Assembly: GCA_903833215.1 (NCBI GenBank)
Contig: CAILEM010000160.1
Coordinates: 62,001-126,000, forward strand
DNA length: 64,000 nt
Reading direction: 5' to 3'
Source of the DNA: an uncultured Armatimonadota bacterium
GTDB taxonomy: Bacteria > Armatimonadota > Fimbriimonadia > Fimbriimonadales > Fimbriimonadaceae
Shown one piece after another: positions 8,402 to 17,155 of this stretch; positions within the stretch are counted from its first letter, which is position 1; each line of letters opens with the position of its first letter. The position numbers and the translations under genes were made by a program. The notes beneath the pieces were generated by a model that was not told the DNA's origin, did no database searches, and worked only from the letters and a program-made list of their open reading frames with translations.

Positions 8402-10933
8402 CTATTGCTGAATCGAGACTCCGTGCCATTTCAACCCCGATAACCGATCAATTTGGGTTATCCGGCAGTATGAGATTGCCTTATCCGACGGAATGGAGAG
8501 GCCAACGGCAGAGATGCCGCCCGTTCGGTGTGCCAACACACATACACCCTTCTGAGTTTCCGCTCTGACCTGAAGCCCGTACTTCAGCTTGTAAACCAAC
8601 GGTTTTGAATCCTGGATTCCAATCTCAATTTGGGCAATCTGCTTGCCGTCTTCGACCGGTTGATCCGTGCTTAGGGCCAGAAAGAGTTTGCTTCCTTGTC
8701 CGTCCAAGTGCACCTCAAGTTGGGATGGGGAAACTTCAGGCTCCATGTTCAGGATGCTTGCCGAGTGAAGTGGCAGCTTAAGCAGCTTAAAGTTGACGCG
8801 GCCAATCCTCTGCTCGGTTGAAGCACTGCTTTCGTATTCCGTCCCCGGTGTCGTTACGGCAGAGGTTGGCGGGTCGAAGTACATCTTCTTCAGGACCTGC
8901 ATAGGGTCATAAGGAAGTGCTGAAACTGGTTCAAGCCGTGGATTCCATGCGTAGTCAGCGGCAACCACCATCGCCGCGTACTGCTTGAGGGCGGCAAGCA
9001 TCGTTTCTTCACTGCTCTCATATCCTGCCCAAGTCGTGATCAATGCCCCGTCGGATGCCGTTGTGGATGCGGCGTTGAAGAAGGAACGAAGGTTCTGGGA
9101 GTTAAACCACGCGCTCGCGATGGGTCGCTGTCCGCTCGCTTGCCAAACCTTGAGCGATGTTTCGAACTTGCTTGGGTTGGAATTCCCTGCATAGTGCCAA
9201 TCGCAAATGAAGGCACCCTTCGGGACGACGCTTCGTCTTTGCTCCGCTTCCTCTGCGTTATCTCCGAATGCGGCGTCAATCGCCTCATTCGGAGCCAAGC
9301 ACTTGTCTCCCCAGAGCATCATGCCTACGCTGTGCCTGTCGGCAATCGATGCTAAGAACGGAATGTGAAGTTTCCACATCTCGGTCACAAACTTTGGATC
9401 GGGCTTCCATCCTCGCATATCCACTTCATCCAATCCAAAGTGGACGGTTTTGGGCTTCAACGAGGCGATGATCTCATCCCATAGGGAAGTCAAGACTTCA
9501 CGTGTTCGTGGCTTTCTCGGGTCAAGCGAGTAGGGAACGTCGGGGTTGAGGGCGAGGTCGAGGTTTTTGCCGCGCACAAACATCCACTCCGCATGGCCAA
9601 AGCTTTGGATGAGTGGAATCGGGTCGACCCCAATGTCACGGTAATAGCGAAACAGCCGCACCAAGTTGGCGCGCTTCATCGTGATGGGAGTGTCGATTCC
9701 TGGAAGCGTACGCCACGATGTGCGTTCGCACTGCAGAACGACATGGTTGAACCCGAGCGGCTTCAGGAATCGATCCCATAGTTTGCGATGAAAGGCATTG
9801 GCTGTCGGCCCGACAAAGAGGTGAACCCCGCGCCAAGCAATGCCTGGTTCATCTTTGATCTGGCCTGAAGGGATCCACTGACGCCCATCCTTGACGAAGC
9901 ATAACGACCCTAGTCTCTCCCAAGCGGACTTGATCCCTTCATCGTCTCCAGCCCGGATGTCCACGCCACTGCTTTGCATGGAAAGCTCATAGCTTCCCGG
10001 CTTCATACCGTTTCGCTTGTCGAATTCGACATTGATGCCACCTGAGCGTAATCCAGGTGGGGAAGCAAACCTTCGAGCAAGCGTGTCAGAAAAGATACTG
10101 ACGAAAGGTAAGGCCCTCGGGACCTTGAATCCGCGGGTCACTTCGATTGGGCTACTGAATTGGAGCTCGGCAGATTTTGGCTTGGGTATGAGAATGGGTA
10201 GGTCTTCATTCGGAGCCACCAAATCATTGCTGTGAAGTGGCCGAAGAGACTGACTCATTGCCCCACCTGTGGCGGGAAGATGCACCGCGACTTGGTACAT
10301 TGCGTGGAGTTTTGCGGGATGACCTGCGCTCACGTTCAGGTCTTGAGCACCTAGCCAAAACTGATCGTCTTCGTCTGCCCACTCGTATCCTCTTGCATCA
10401 AATAGCGTGAGGGGAGCGTCGGATGAAATCCCCAATTCCCCCAAGCGAGATTGGAGGCGATACATTCGACTATCAGGGGTGAACTTTCGCTCTTCGATGT
10501 CCGTGTTTGACTTGAAGGTTCGTAGATTCAAACGTGCTGTGATCGAATCCGTACCCAGTTTGCCTTTATCGAAGACAGGTGCCCAGAGGTTTCCGAGCGT
10601 AACCTCCACTTTGACCGGCGTTGGCCCTGACCAGTTGAAAACGTAATCGACAGTCAGCGTCGATCCGTCCTTCCTAAAGGTCTCGGTACCGCTGGCGAGT
10701 CCGTCATCGGATGCGAAACTCACGACCGTCGAATGGTCTGGGAGCTGCTTAACGGTCTGCTGGTGGTATTTGCTTGAGTAGTAGCTCTTCTTCCACCCAG
10801 CCTCGTAGTATTCAAATCTGGAACCTTTGATCACCGGGATCCCTTCGGATAGGACGGTTAGCCCCCTCCCAGATTCAAGCGACGCTTGAGGAGCACTAGC
10901 TTGGACAACGAAGAACAGTGGGAGGATGGGCAT
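8402..10933 (-). CDS. GH20-like beta-N-acetylhexosaminidase, secreted
   Basis: Predicted exported glycosidase of 843 aa. It starts with a short signal peptide (MPILPLFFVVQASA), followed by a ~200-residue beta-rich N-terminal domain, a GH20b-like alpha/beta segment, and a GH20-type TIM barrel from about residue 365. The barrel begins GIAWRGVHLFVG and carries HFGLDEVDM, where D502-E503 match the Asp-Glu pair of substrate-assisted GH20 catalysis (usual form HxGGDE). A C-terminal beta domain follows. Substrate is likely a terminal GlcNAc or GalNAc. It is last in a minus-strand run: regulator, pseudopilin, lipoprotein, this gene. The barrel is divergent, so the exact linkage is uncertain. Confidence 0.75.
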   Translation of the reverse strand: MPILPLFFVVQASAPQASLESGRGLTVLSEGIPVIKGSRFEYYEAGWKKSYYSSKYHQQTVKQLPDHSTVVSFASDDGLASGTETFRKDGSTLTVDYVFNWSGPTPVKVEVTLGNLWAPVFDKGKLGTDSITARLNLRTFKSNTDIEERKFTPDSRMYRLQSRLGELGISSDAPLTLFDARGYEWADEDDQFWLGAQDLNVSAGHPAKLHAMYQVAVHLPATGGAMSQSLRPLHSNDLVAPNEDLPILIPKPKSAELQFSSPIEVTRGFKVPRALPFVSIFSDTLARRFASPPGLRSGGINVEFDKRNGMKPGSYELSMQSSGVDIRAGDDEGIKSAWERLGSLCFVKDGRQWIPSGQIKDEPGIAWRGVHLFVGPTANAFHRKLWDRFLKPLGFNHVVLQCERTSWRTLPGIDTPITMKRANLVRLFRYYRDIGVDPIPLIQSFGHAEWMFVRGKNLDLALNPDVPYSLDPRKPRTREVLTSLWDEIIASLKPKTVHFGLDEVDMRGWKPDPKFVTEMWKLHIPFLASIADRHSVGMMLWGDKCLAPNEAIDAAFGDNAEEAEQRRSVVPKGAFICDWHYAGNSNPSKFETSLKVWQASGQRPIASAWFNSQNLRSFFNAASTTASDGALITTWAGYESSEETMLAALKQYAAMVVAADYAWNPRLEPVSALPYDPMQVLKKMYFDPPTSAVTTPGTEYESSASTEQRIGRVNFKLLKLPLHSASILNMEPEVSPSQLEVHLDGQGSKLFLALSTDQPVEDGKQIAQIEIGIQDSKPLVYKLKYGLQVRAETQKGVCVLAHRTGGISAVGLSIPSDKAISYCRITQIDRLSGLKWHGVSIQQ

Positions 10934-10997
10934 TTTGTTCAGATTCCGGACTCATCTCTGCGAAGAGTCAGGCTTCAGGAAGATGATCGAGGAACAA

Positions 10998-11192
10998 TCA
11001 CGGCCCTGGATGAGCAGCGGCACGCCGAGCTTGGCCAGGTGAAGCTCCGCCAACTCCATCGGCGCCGACCACTTTGCCGTTGATGGTTCGCTTGTCGGAT
11101 TCATTTGATCCGCCCTCGGGGCCGGAGCAGCCGTAAGCCACGCCAGCAAGAATAACGACTAGAGCGAGTTCTTTGTTGAGTTTTAACTTCAT
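10998..11192 (-). CDS. Small lipoprotein
   Basis: A 64-aa product with a lipoprotein signal peptide: MKLKLNKELALVVILAGVAYGC, where the Cys is lipidated, followed by a Ser/Gly/Asn-rich stretch. It starts 52 bp after the pseudopilin and is on the same strand. The C-terminus (SPGQARRAAAHPGP) is odd; the neighbouring frame continues as a more protein-like sequence to 10952, so a one-base frameshift in the tail is possible. Function is unknown. Confidence 0.5.
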   Translation of the reverse strand: MKLKLNKELALVVILAGVAYGCSGPEGGSNESDKRTINGKVVGADGVGGASPGQARRAAAHPGP

Positions 11193-11243
11193 AGTGCACG
11201 TTGTGAGCAACCACCAAACTTGATGGTTGCCCAATGGGATGTC

Positions 11244-12092
11244 TTAGTTACAGCCTGACCAACTGTCCATGAGAACCGAAGAGTTAGCTCGGAAATACTT
11301 GTTCGTAGCAACGCATTCAGGATCATTTGGGGCAAGCGCGTACATCGCCACCGTATCAAGTGCGTAGATTACGGACTGCTGCATGGATTTGGCGTGTCCA
11401 TCTGAGAAAGCATAGTTCGCTTGCGAACCGTTGTGGCGCTGTGGCTTCTCCCAGTGGTCATTGGCAACTGTCTTGGGGTTGCTGATTGAAACTCCGTCCC
11501 ACCACTCTTCGAAGTAGGGTGGCGCTAGCTTGTTGGCTTCACGTGATTCGCCAGCAAATACGAGGTTTGCAGGGTCGCTGGCCGCGGTCTGGCTGATCGG
11601 GGGCGAGACGGCAGGGTCGTCGGGGCTAAATCCAGCAGGCGGTGAGTAGTTGCGCATGGCGAGGTGGTAGTTGAAACCGTACGATGGAAATCTCGAATTA
11701 GGTTGAGTGCCATCAGGGTTCGCAGTTGAATTATCGTCTGGGCATCGCCACATGCTGCCAGCGGCATCAAACGTGTAGCCGGAGATCGTAGCTGCTTTAC
11801 CGTTCTTGATGTAGGGCTGAAGAATTCCGTACCAGATGTTGGCTTGGTTCTCGTAAAGGCCGTGGTTGAAATGCGAGTAATCACCTTCGGTCGCGACCGG
11901 GACATACATGTCGTCGTTGTCGTTTGAGTAAATGAGTTGGCCTAGTCCGATGTTTTTGACATTGCTCAGACAAGAGGTCTTCTTCGCAGCCGCCTTGGCT
12001 TGAGCAAATACGGGGAACAAGATTGCAGCCAGGATGGCAATAATCGCAATGACGACGAGAAGTTCGATAAGCGTAAACGCCTTTGTTTTCAT
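11244..12092 (-). CDS. DUF1559 pseudopilin (type II secretion/type IV pilin-like)
   Basis: A 282-aa prepilin-like protein. The N-terminus [19 protein letters not shown] is the class III signal and hydrophobic alpha-1 helix, cut by prepilin peptidase between Ala6 and Phe7; the usual Gly at -1 is replaced by Ala. The helix is followed by the group-typical [20 protein letters not shown] stretch and the DUF1559 body with a C-terminal H/DGHAKSM motif. Its ATG overlaps the stop of the GntR regulator (ATGA), so it is translated from the same message. Co-transcription of a pseudopilin with a sugar regulator suggests an envelope role in glycan capture or export, which is inference. Confidence 0.9.
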   Translation of the reverse strand: MKTKAFTLIELLVVIAIIAILAAILFPVFAQAKAAAKKTSCLSNVKNIGLGQLIYSNDNDDMYVPVATEGDYSHFNHGLYENQANIWYGILQPYIKNGKAATISGYTFDAAGSMWRCPDDNSTANPDGTQPNSRFPSYGFNYHLAMRNYSPPAGFSPDDPAVSPPISQTAASDPANLVFAGESREANKLAPPYFEEWWDGVSISNPKTVANDHWEKPQRHNGSQANYAFSDGHAKSMQQSVIYALDTVAMYALAPNDPECVATNKYFRANSSVLMDSWSGCN

Positions 12093-13234
12093 AGGAATGA
12101 TTCCGAATTGGTTCTAGATGGATATGCGACAGCAGTACTGTCGCGAACGACGAGTGCAGGGTCCATGATCACCTGCTGAGATTCAATTTGCGTCAGGCTG
12201 CGTGCCTGCATCACCACCTCACAGGCCCTAACCGCCATGGCTTCCAGCGGCTGGGCAATGGTCGTAAGGGGCGGGTTGGTCATACGGAGGAAGGCTGGGT
12301 CATCGTAGGAAACGATCGAGAGTTCCGACGGAACCGAGATCCCTTCCCGCTGGCAGATGCCCAAGATCTGCATCGCAAGGTGGGGGCCCGCGGCGAATAC
12401 GGCAGTAAATCGATTGTTCGAACGGAGCCCGTGGATGAAACGCTCCACGGTGGGATCGTCGAGACCGCTTGTGTTTTGCCCCAAAAATACGTCGCTTTCG
12501 TCTAGAGCAAGCAGCCTGCCCTTGAGTGCGACGCGGAAGCCCCTGAGACGGTCGACGGTGTTGGAGTCTTCCAGGCCAGCTCCCACAAAGGCGATTCGCT
12601 TATGTCCGAACTCAACGAGGTGGTTTACGGCGAGTGCGGCTCCGAGAAGGTTATCGCTGTCGATGGTGTTGACGTGGCCACCTTCCCAGGAGGAGCCGAG
12701 AATGGCGACTTCCTTGCCCGCCCGTCCCATTGCCGAAAGCGCGGCAGCAGCGGCAGGATCAGGGTTCATCGCGATGAGAACGGTGTCGGAAGCTTCCTGG
12801 AATTGCTCGGCAAATCCAAGGTCCATTGGGGCAATGTCCACCCGAATATCGAAAGCCTGGAAGTAGTTCCGAATCCCCCAGTAGAGGGAACCGTGGTAGT
12901 AGTCCTCCACAGCACCAGCAAGCGCCAGTGGTCGCATAAGGATTACGCACCGATCCAGCACCCTTGAGGGCCTCTCCGCGACAAAAGTGCCGCGTCCCTT
13001 TTCCCGAACCAGCCATCCCTCAGCGGTGAGGCTGAGAATGGCCTTGTTGGCGGTCATCCTGCTTACGGCGAGTTGGTTTGCGATCTCGACTTCGGAAGGA
13101 AGCACCGCCCCAACCTTCAAACCATCGCCAAGCAAGGCATCGAGAATGCGCCTCTTTACTTGCGTGTGAGCGGGAATGTCGGAAAGCCGATCAATAGGCC
13201 CACCCAACATTTGAGCAGTGTATGAGTCTTCCAC
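12089..13234 (-). CDS. GntR-family regulator with LacI-type sugar-binding domain
   Basis: A 381-aa one-component transcription factor. A GntR winged helix is at residues ~25-90 ([20 protein letters not shown], then [13 protein letters not shown]). A periplasmic-binding-protein-like effector domain of the LacI/AraR type follows from ~95 to 370 ([19 protein letters not shown] is its C-terminal signature). A GTG at 13234 or an ATG at 13210 could be the start; neither has a clear Shine-Dalgarno sequence. A CAGTATATACAG site lies 8 bp upstream of the GTG, so self-regulation is likely. The gene heads the pseudopilin, lipoprotein and GH20-like genes and probably also controls the importer at 13.5-17.2 kb. 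Confidence 0.88.
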   Translation of the reverse strand: MEDSYTAQMLGGPIDRLSDIPAHTQVKRRILDALLGDGLKVGAVLPSEVEIANQLAVSRMTANKAILSLTAEGWLVREKGRGTFVAERPSRVLDRCVILMRPLALAGAVEDYYHGSLYWGIRNYFQAFDIRVDIAPMDLGFAEQFQEASDTVLIAMNPDPAAAAALSAMGRAGKEVAILGSSWEGGHVNTIDSDNLLGAALAVNHLVEFGHKRIAFVGAGLEDSNTVDRLRGFRVALKGRLLALDESDVFLGQNTSGLDDPTVERFIHGLRSNNRFTAVFAAGPHLAMQILGICQREGISVPSELSIVSYDDPAFLRMTNPPLTTIAQPLEAMAVRACEVVMQARSLTQIESQQVIMDPALVVRDSTAVAYPSRTNSESFL

Positions 13235-13241
13235 TGATAAT

Positions 13242-13253
13242 CAGTATATACAG
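13242..13253. promoter_or_regulatory. Candidate operator/-10 for the GntR operon
   Basis: CAGTATATACAG differs by one base from the core of the perfect palindrome at 17102-17119. It lies just before the GntR start codon. TATATAC on the minus strand could also act as a -10 box of a nearly leaderless transcript. Confidence 0.5.
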
Positions 13254-13396
13254 GATTAGGGGCTCGTGCAAGGGGAATATTCCAGAGAGATGGAATAACC
13301 CAAATTGAACCTATCTACCAGGGGGAATCTCGATTTTTCCTAAGGATATTGGTGAATGGATTGGTTCCTTTTGCGTTTCTTGGCGTGAAGAGTCAT

Positions 13397-13412
13397 AGCT
13401 TGTATACACAGC
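13397..13412. promoter_or_regulatory. Third candidate operator in the regulator/importer gap
   Basis: AGCTTGTATACACAGC is an imperfect inverted repeat around TGTATACA. It lies between the end of the second permease gene and the regulator promoter. It resembles the sites at 13242 and 17102, with GC flanks kept; support is weaker than for those two. Confidence 0.3.
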
Positions 13413-13463
13413 ATCGCGGTAAGTGTCTCATGGCAAGAGCCTTGAAGAGCTTTTTGGGAAGCC

Positions 13464-14699
13464 TTAGCCCTTCATGCCCGTCGTGGCAACGCCGGCGAGA
13501 ATGTATCGTTGAGCAATCAAGAAGAGCCCGGCGACGGGAAGCATGGAGAGTAGTGCCCCTGCCATCAATAGCGGTCGGTTGTCAACGTACGGGGACCGGA
13601 AGTATTCGAGCCCCGGGCTGATCGTTCGATAGTCTGGGTTGTCAAGGTAAATCAACGGCCCCATCACATCCTGCCAAGCCGCGACGAACGAGAAGAGTCC
13701 CACAATGATGAGAACGGGTTTACAGTTGGGAAGCACAATGCTTCGATACACTCGGAACGCTGAAGCCCCGTCGATCTCCGCTGACTCATCGAGTTCCTTC
13801 GGGAGGCCGAGCATGAACTGTCGAATCAAGAACACGTTGAACGCCCCCGCCGCAAATTGAGGAACGATGAGGGGCCAAAAGCTATCCATCCAGCCGATCG
13901 ACTTGAAGATGCAGAAGAGGGGAATCAGAGTGACCTGCCCCGGCACCATCATGGTCGCCAGCAAGATGATGAACAGCAGGTTTCTTCCTTTGAAGTTCGT
14001 TCTCGCGAACCCAAACGCGACGAGGCTGCTGCTGAGGATTTGACCCAAGACAGTCAAGACGCCTAACATCAGGCTGTTCCTCATAAAGAGCAGAAAGCCG
14101 CCGCTCTTGGCACCGATCGCGCCCTCGGGGCCCTTGAGCGCTTTCCCGAAATTCTCCCAATGAGCACTGAAGTGCCGGATATCTTGGTGGGGACGGTTCT
14201 TGACGACTTCTATGCGATCGACATTTGTGTTTGGCGGGGCCGTGAAAAGTAACTCATCAAAGGCAGCCTCTTTCTTACGGACCATCCTCGCTAAAACCGC
14301 TCGGCGGTTACTGTCTACGAGTTGAACAGGAATGCTGGGCAAGTCGAGCTGTGCTGATTGCCAAGGAATTGGTTTGGCAGATTCGGTGGCAAACCACTTC
14401 ACAAGCTTGGTTGCCTTGTCGCTTGCAAACTGCAGGAAGTAGGCACCCGGGCGTTGGTCGTTACCTAGGAGATCGGCAGAAGGGATCAATCGCATCCAAT
14501 TGCTGCCCTCGATATGAAAGAATCGGCCCCTTGATGGCATTCTGACCGACAGGCTGAGCTGCTCGGCTGGGTACATAGATGGTGGTTCCAAGTTCATGCC
14601 CTCCACCGATTTCAGAGAGCTGATCACGACCCAATAAAACGGAAACATTAGGAGTAGCGATACGACAGTGAGAGCCACATAGACCGGAAAGCGCTTCAT
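13464..14699 (-). CDS. Carbohydrate ABC transporter permease (MalG-type) with extended periplasmic loop
   Basis: Inner-membrane permease of 411 aa. The first membrane helix is at residues ~5-27. A long, largely beta-rich extracytoplasmic stretch follows (about 45-175), far larger than the ~50-residue loop of ordinary MalG-type permeases. The conserved core comes next, with the EAA loop (SAEIDGASAFRVYRSIVLP) that docks on the ATPase. The start ATG overlaps the TAA of the upstream fusion gene (TAATG), so the two are translationally coupled. No ATPase gene is nearby; a shared MsmK-like ATPase elsewhere is likely. The substrate is probably an oligosaccharide, possibly one released by the GH20-like enzyme. 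Confidence 0.87.
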   Translation of the reverse strand: MKRFPVYVALTVVSLLLMFPFYWVVISSLKSVEGMNLEPPSMYPAEQLSLSVRMPSRGRFFHIEGSNWMRLIPSADLLGNDQRPGAYFLQFASDKATKLVKWFATESAKPIPWQSAQLDLPSIPVQLVDSNRRAVLARMVRKKEAAFDELLFTAPPNTNVDRIEVVKNRPHQDIRHFSAHWENFGKALKGPEGAIGAKSGGFLLFMRNSLMLGVLTVLGQILSSSLVAFGFARTNFKGRNLLFIILLATMMVPGQVTLIPLFCIFKSIGWMDSFWPLIVPQFAAGAFNVFLIRQFMLGLPKELDESAEIDGASAFRVYRSIVLPNCKPVLIIVGLFSFVAAWQDVMGPLIYLDNPDYRTISPGLEYFRSPYVDNRPLLMAGALLSMLPVAGLFLIAQRYILAGVATTGMKG

Positions 14700-17155
14700 T
14701 AGTTCGCCTCCGTATGAACGAAGCGCTTTGCCAGCTTCAGTTGGCCATAAGTGATCGCGAATATGATCAGAAACAGGATGATGGCGTAGCAACATGCTTC
14801 ACCCATTTGAAGGTTGTTGAATGCCTTGTCGTAGATGTTGACTGCGTAGAAACGAAGCGAATCGTTGGGTGCGCCAATCTCCGTAGAAGATCCAGCAAAG
14901 AACAGCGCGGGGGTGAAGACCTGGAAGCTACCGATCGTTGTCATCACCACCATAAACAGAATGACGGGGGAGAGCATCGGGATCGTGATGGATCGAAACT
15001 TCCGTGCAGCGGACGCGCCATCCAGCTCGGCCGCCTCAAATAGGGCCTGGGGAATCTGCTTCATCCCTGCGTAATAGACGATCATTGCGCCCCCAACCCA
15101 GAACACATTCATCAACAGGACCGAGTAGAAGGCATGGCCCGAATCCATCCAATCTGGACCGGAGATATGCAGCCAGGAGAGGATGTAGTTCAGAACACCA
15201 TGGTCTTTGTTGAGCATATTGGTCCAAAGAACCGCGGTCTCCGCGCCGGTAAAGAGCGCGGGGAAGTAGATCAACGCTTTGAAGAAGTCCGCTCCTCGAA
15301 TTCCTGTCGTCAACAATCCAGCCGTGAAGAGTCCTCCCGCGAGGGAAATAGGGATCGCGATTGCGGCATAGGTGAAGGTAATGCGGATGCCGGTCAGGAA
15401 TTTCGCGTCGCTCGCCAGATCCAAATAGTGCTGAAACCCGACCCATTGCGGGCTCGAGATCATGTTCCAATTGGTGAAGCTCAACAGGACCGAAGCGAGG
15501 ATAGGCCCGACCACAAAGCAAGTCAGCCCGATGAGCCATGGAGTCAAGAAGAGCGCTCCACCTCGGGTGATCCTTGACGTTGCTTTGGCTGAATCATCTT
15601 GTCGTTCGCGCGATATTCCACGAAGGTATAAGCCTGCCAAAAGGAGAATGCCGATCAACGTGGCCGCGGGTAGTACCTGCCTCACAAAGGCACTTGAGTG
15701 TTTCGGCTGGTCTTCCTGAATGGCGGCTCGAATGCCGGAGTCCAAGTTCGTTAAACGGTCGCGAACGCACTTCTCGATAAAGGTATTCATTCCCGAAACG
15801 AACTGCGCATATTTCTGCGATGAAATCGGCTTTGGCAGAGCGACCAATCGACGTTCGTATTCACCAGCAATTGTCTCTTCGGTACCGCTCAACCAGTCGT
15901 CGCGGACCTTGGCTACTGTGGTGATCCCTGCGGTCAAGGCGGGCGACGCAACGCTCATATCGTGGATGAACGCCTCGCAACCGGGGATGCCATATTCATT
16001 CTTGAGGAATGACTGGACAGCGCCTTTACGTGGTGGGATGCCGCCTAAACGTGAGGCGCGTTCTCCGGTGACCTGATTGGAGGTCATATATTGCACGAAC
16101 TCCCACGCCTCGTCAGGATGCTTGCACCCTGCAAAGATCGCCAGTGAGTTGACGTTAATGAGAGCGTGATCGCCGGCTCCGTGTGGGACTGGCGTCAGAC
16201 CGAAATGAACTCCAGCATTCTTTAGCTCTTTGAGCGCCCAAGGGCCGGTGGTGCCCATGGCGATCTTGGAATTCAGAAGGAGAGAGTCGGAGTTCACCGT
16301 GAATGCGCCTGCGGAAAGTGGCTTCGGGCCCAAGGTTGTCGCATCACCATATTCGGATTGGAATAGCTCAATAATTGACTTGGCGAGGCGATCATTTCCC
16401 GCAACAGTGCTGCGTGTTGGATCGACGGGGCGATCCACGAAGTCCGATCCATCCTTGCCCGAGATCGTAAGGTTCCAGTTTTGTCCAGCCGACATTCCGT
16501 ACTGGGCGACGGTCCCGTCCGGATTCCGTAGCGTGAGCTTCTTTGCCAAAGACTGGAATTGATCCCAGCTCAACGATTTGTCACTTTTCGGCCATTCGGA
16601 CTTAGGGATGCCACTCTGTTCGAGGAGGTCCGTGGAATAAACAACCGACCAACCTGCGATGTCGGTGGGCAGTGCATAAAGGTGGTTGTTCCATCGACAA
16701 TTCTCGATCGTGACTGGAAAGAAATCATCCAGGCGATAGCGACTCTTTTCTGCGAGTTTGTCGAGGGGCATCAACGCACCTCGCGCAACCCAGACACCAA
16801 AACTGCCCGAAAAGAACTGCATGACGTCGGGTGCTAGGCCGGAAGCCATTTGGGTTTGAAGTTTGGCCCAGTACTGTCCCCAGGGATAAACGCCGATGTC
16901 TAGTCGAATATTGGGATGAGCCTTTACGAAGCGTTGCGCGAGATTGCGCGTGCTTACAACTTCGTCTGCTCCACCCCATAGTGCATAGCGAATCGTCGTT
17001 TTCGGGCCAGGAAAGCTTGTGTTCTCGACGATTTCCGCGCGGGCGCAAGCGGTCATCATGCCGACTGCCGCCAACAACGCGAAAGACACGCCCTTCATGA
17101 GCAAGCAGTATATACTGCTTCTCACGATGTTGCTCTGGCCCGTCACGTTGCTCAT
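14699..17155 (-). CDS. Fused sugar-binding protein and ABC permease (MalE-MalF-type)
   Basis: An 818-aa fusion of two importer parts normally encoded apart. Residues ~20-37 form a lipoprotein-type signal ending in MMTAC. Residues ~50-430 are an extracellular solute-binding protein family 1 domain (IRYALWGGADEVVSTRNLAQ near the start). After a linker and a membrane helix (VLPAATLIGILLLAGLY), residues ~530-818 are a MalF-type permease with EAAELDGASAARKFRSITIP as the EAA loop. AGGAG lies 5 nt before the ATG at 17155; a shorter start at 17098 would give a neater signal peptide but has no ribosome-binding site. With the longer start, the palindrome 17102-17119 is inside the coding sequence. Coupled to the second permease. 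Confidence 0.87.
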   Translation of the reverse strand: MSNVTGQSNIVRSSIYCLLMKGVSFALLAAVGMMTACARAEIVENTSFPGPKTTIRYALWGGADEVVSTRNLAQRFVKAHPNIRLDIGVYPWGQYWAKLQTQMASGLAPDVMQFFSGSFGVWVARGALMPLDKLAEKSRYRLDDFFPVTIENCRWNNHLYALPTDIAGWSVVYSTDLLEQSGIPKSEWPKSDKSLSWDQFQSLAKKLTLRNPDGTVAQYGMSAGQNWNLTISGKDGSDFVDRPVDPTRSTVAGNDRLAKSIIELFQSEYGDATTLGPKPLSAGAFTVNSDSLLLNSKIAMGTTGPWALKELKNAGVHFGLTPVPHGAGDHALINVNSLAIFAGCKHPDEAWEFVQYMTSNQVTGERASRLGGIPPRKGAVQSFLKNEYGIPGCEAFIHDMSVASPALTAGITTVAKVRDDWLSGTEETIAGEYERRLVALPKPISSQKYAQFVSGMNTFIEKCVRDRLTNLDSGIRAAIQEDQPKHSSAFVRQVLPAATLIGILLLAGLYLRGISRERQDDSAKATSRITRGGALFLTPWLIGLTCFVVGPILASVLLSFTNWNMISSPQWVGFQHYLDLASDAKFLTGIRITFTYAAIAIPISLAGGLFTAGLLTTGIRGADFFKALIYFPALFTGAETAVLWTNMLNKDHGVLNYILSWLHISGPDWMDSGHAFYSVLLMNVFWVGGAMIVYYAGMKQIPQALFEAAELDGASAARKFRSITIPMLSPVILFMVVMTTIGSFQVFTPALFFAGSSTEIGAPNDSLRFYAVNIYDKAFNNLQMGEACCYAIILFLIIFAITYGQLKLAKRFVHTEAN
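17102..17119. promoter_or_regulatory. Perfect 18-bp palindrome, candidate GntR operator
   Basis: AAGCAGTATATACTGCTT is a perfect inverted repeat between (or just inside) the divergent starts of the importer fusion gene and the serine hydrolase. Its core CAGTATATACTG recurs with one change upstream of the GntR regulator gene. It is most simply read as that regulator's binding site. Confidence 0.6.
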
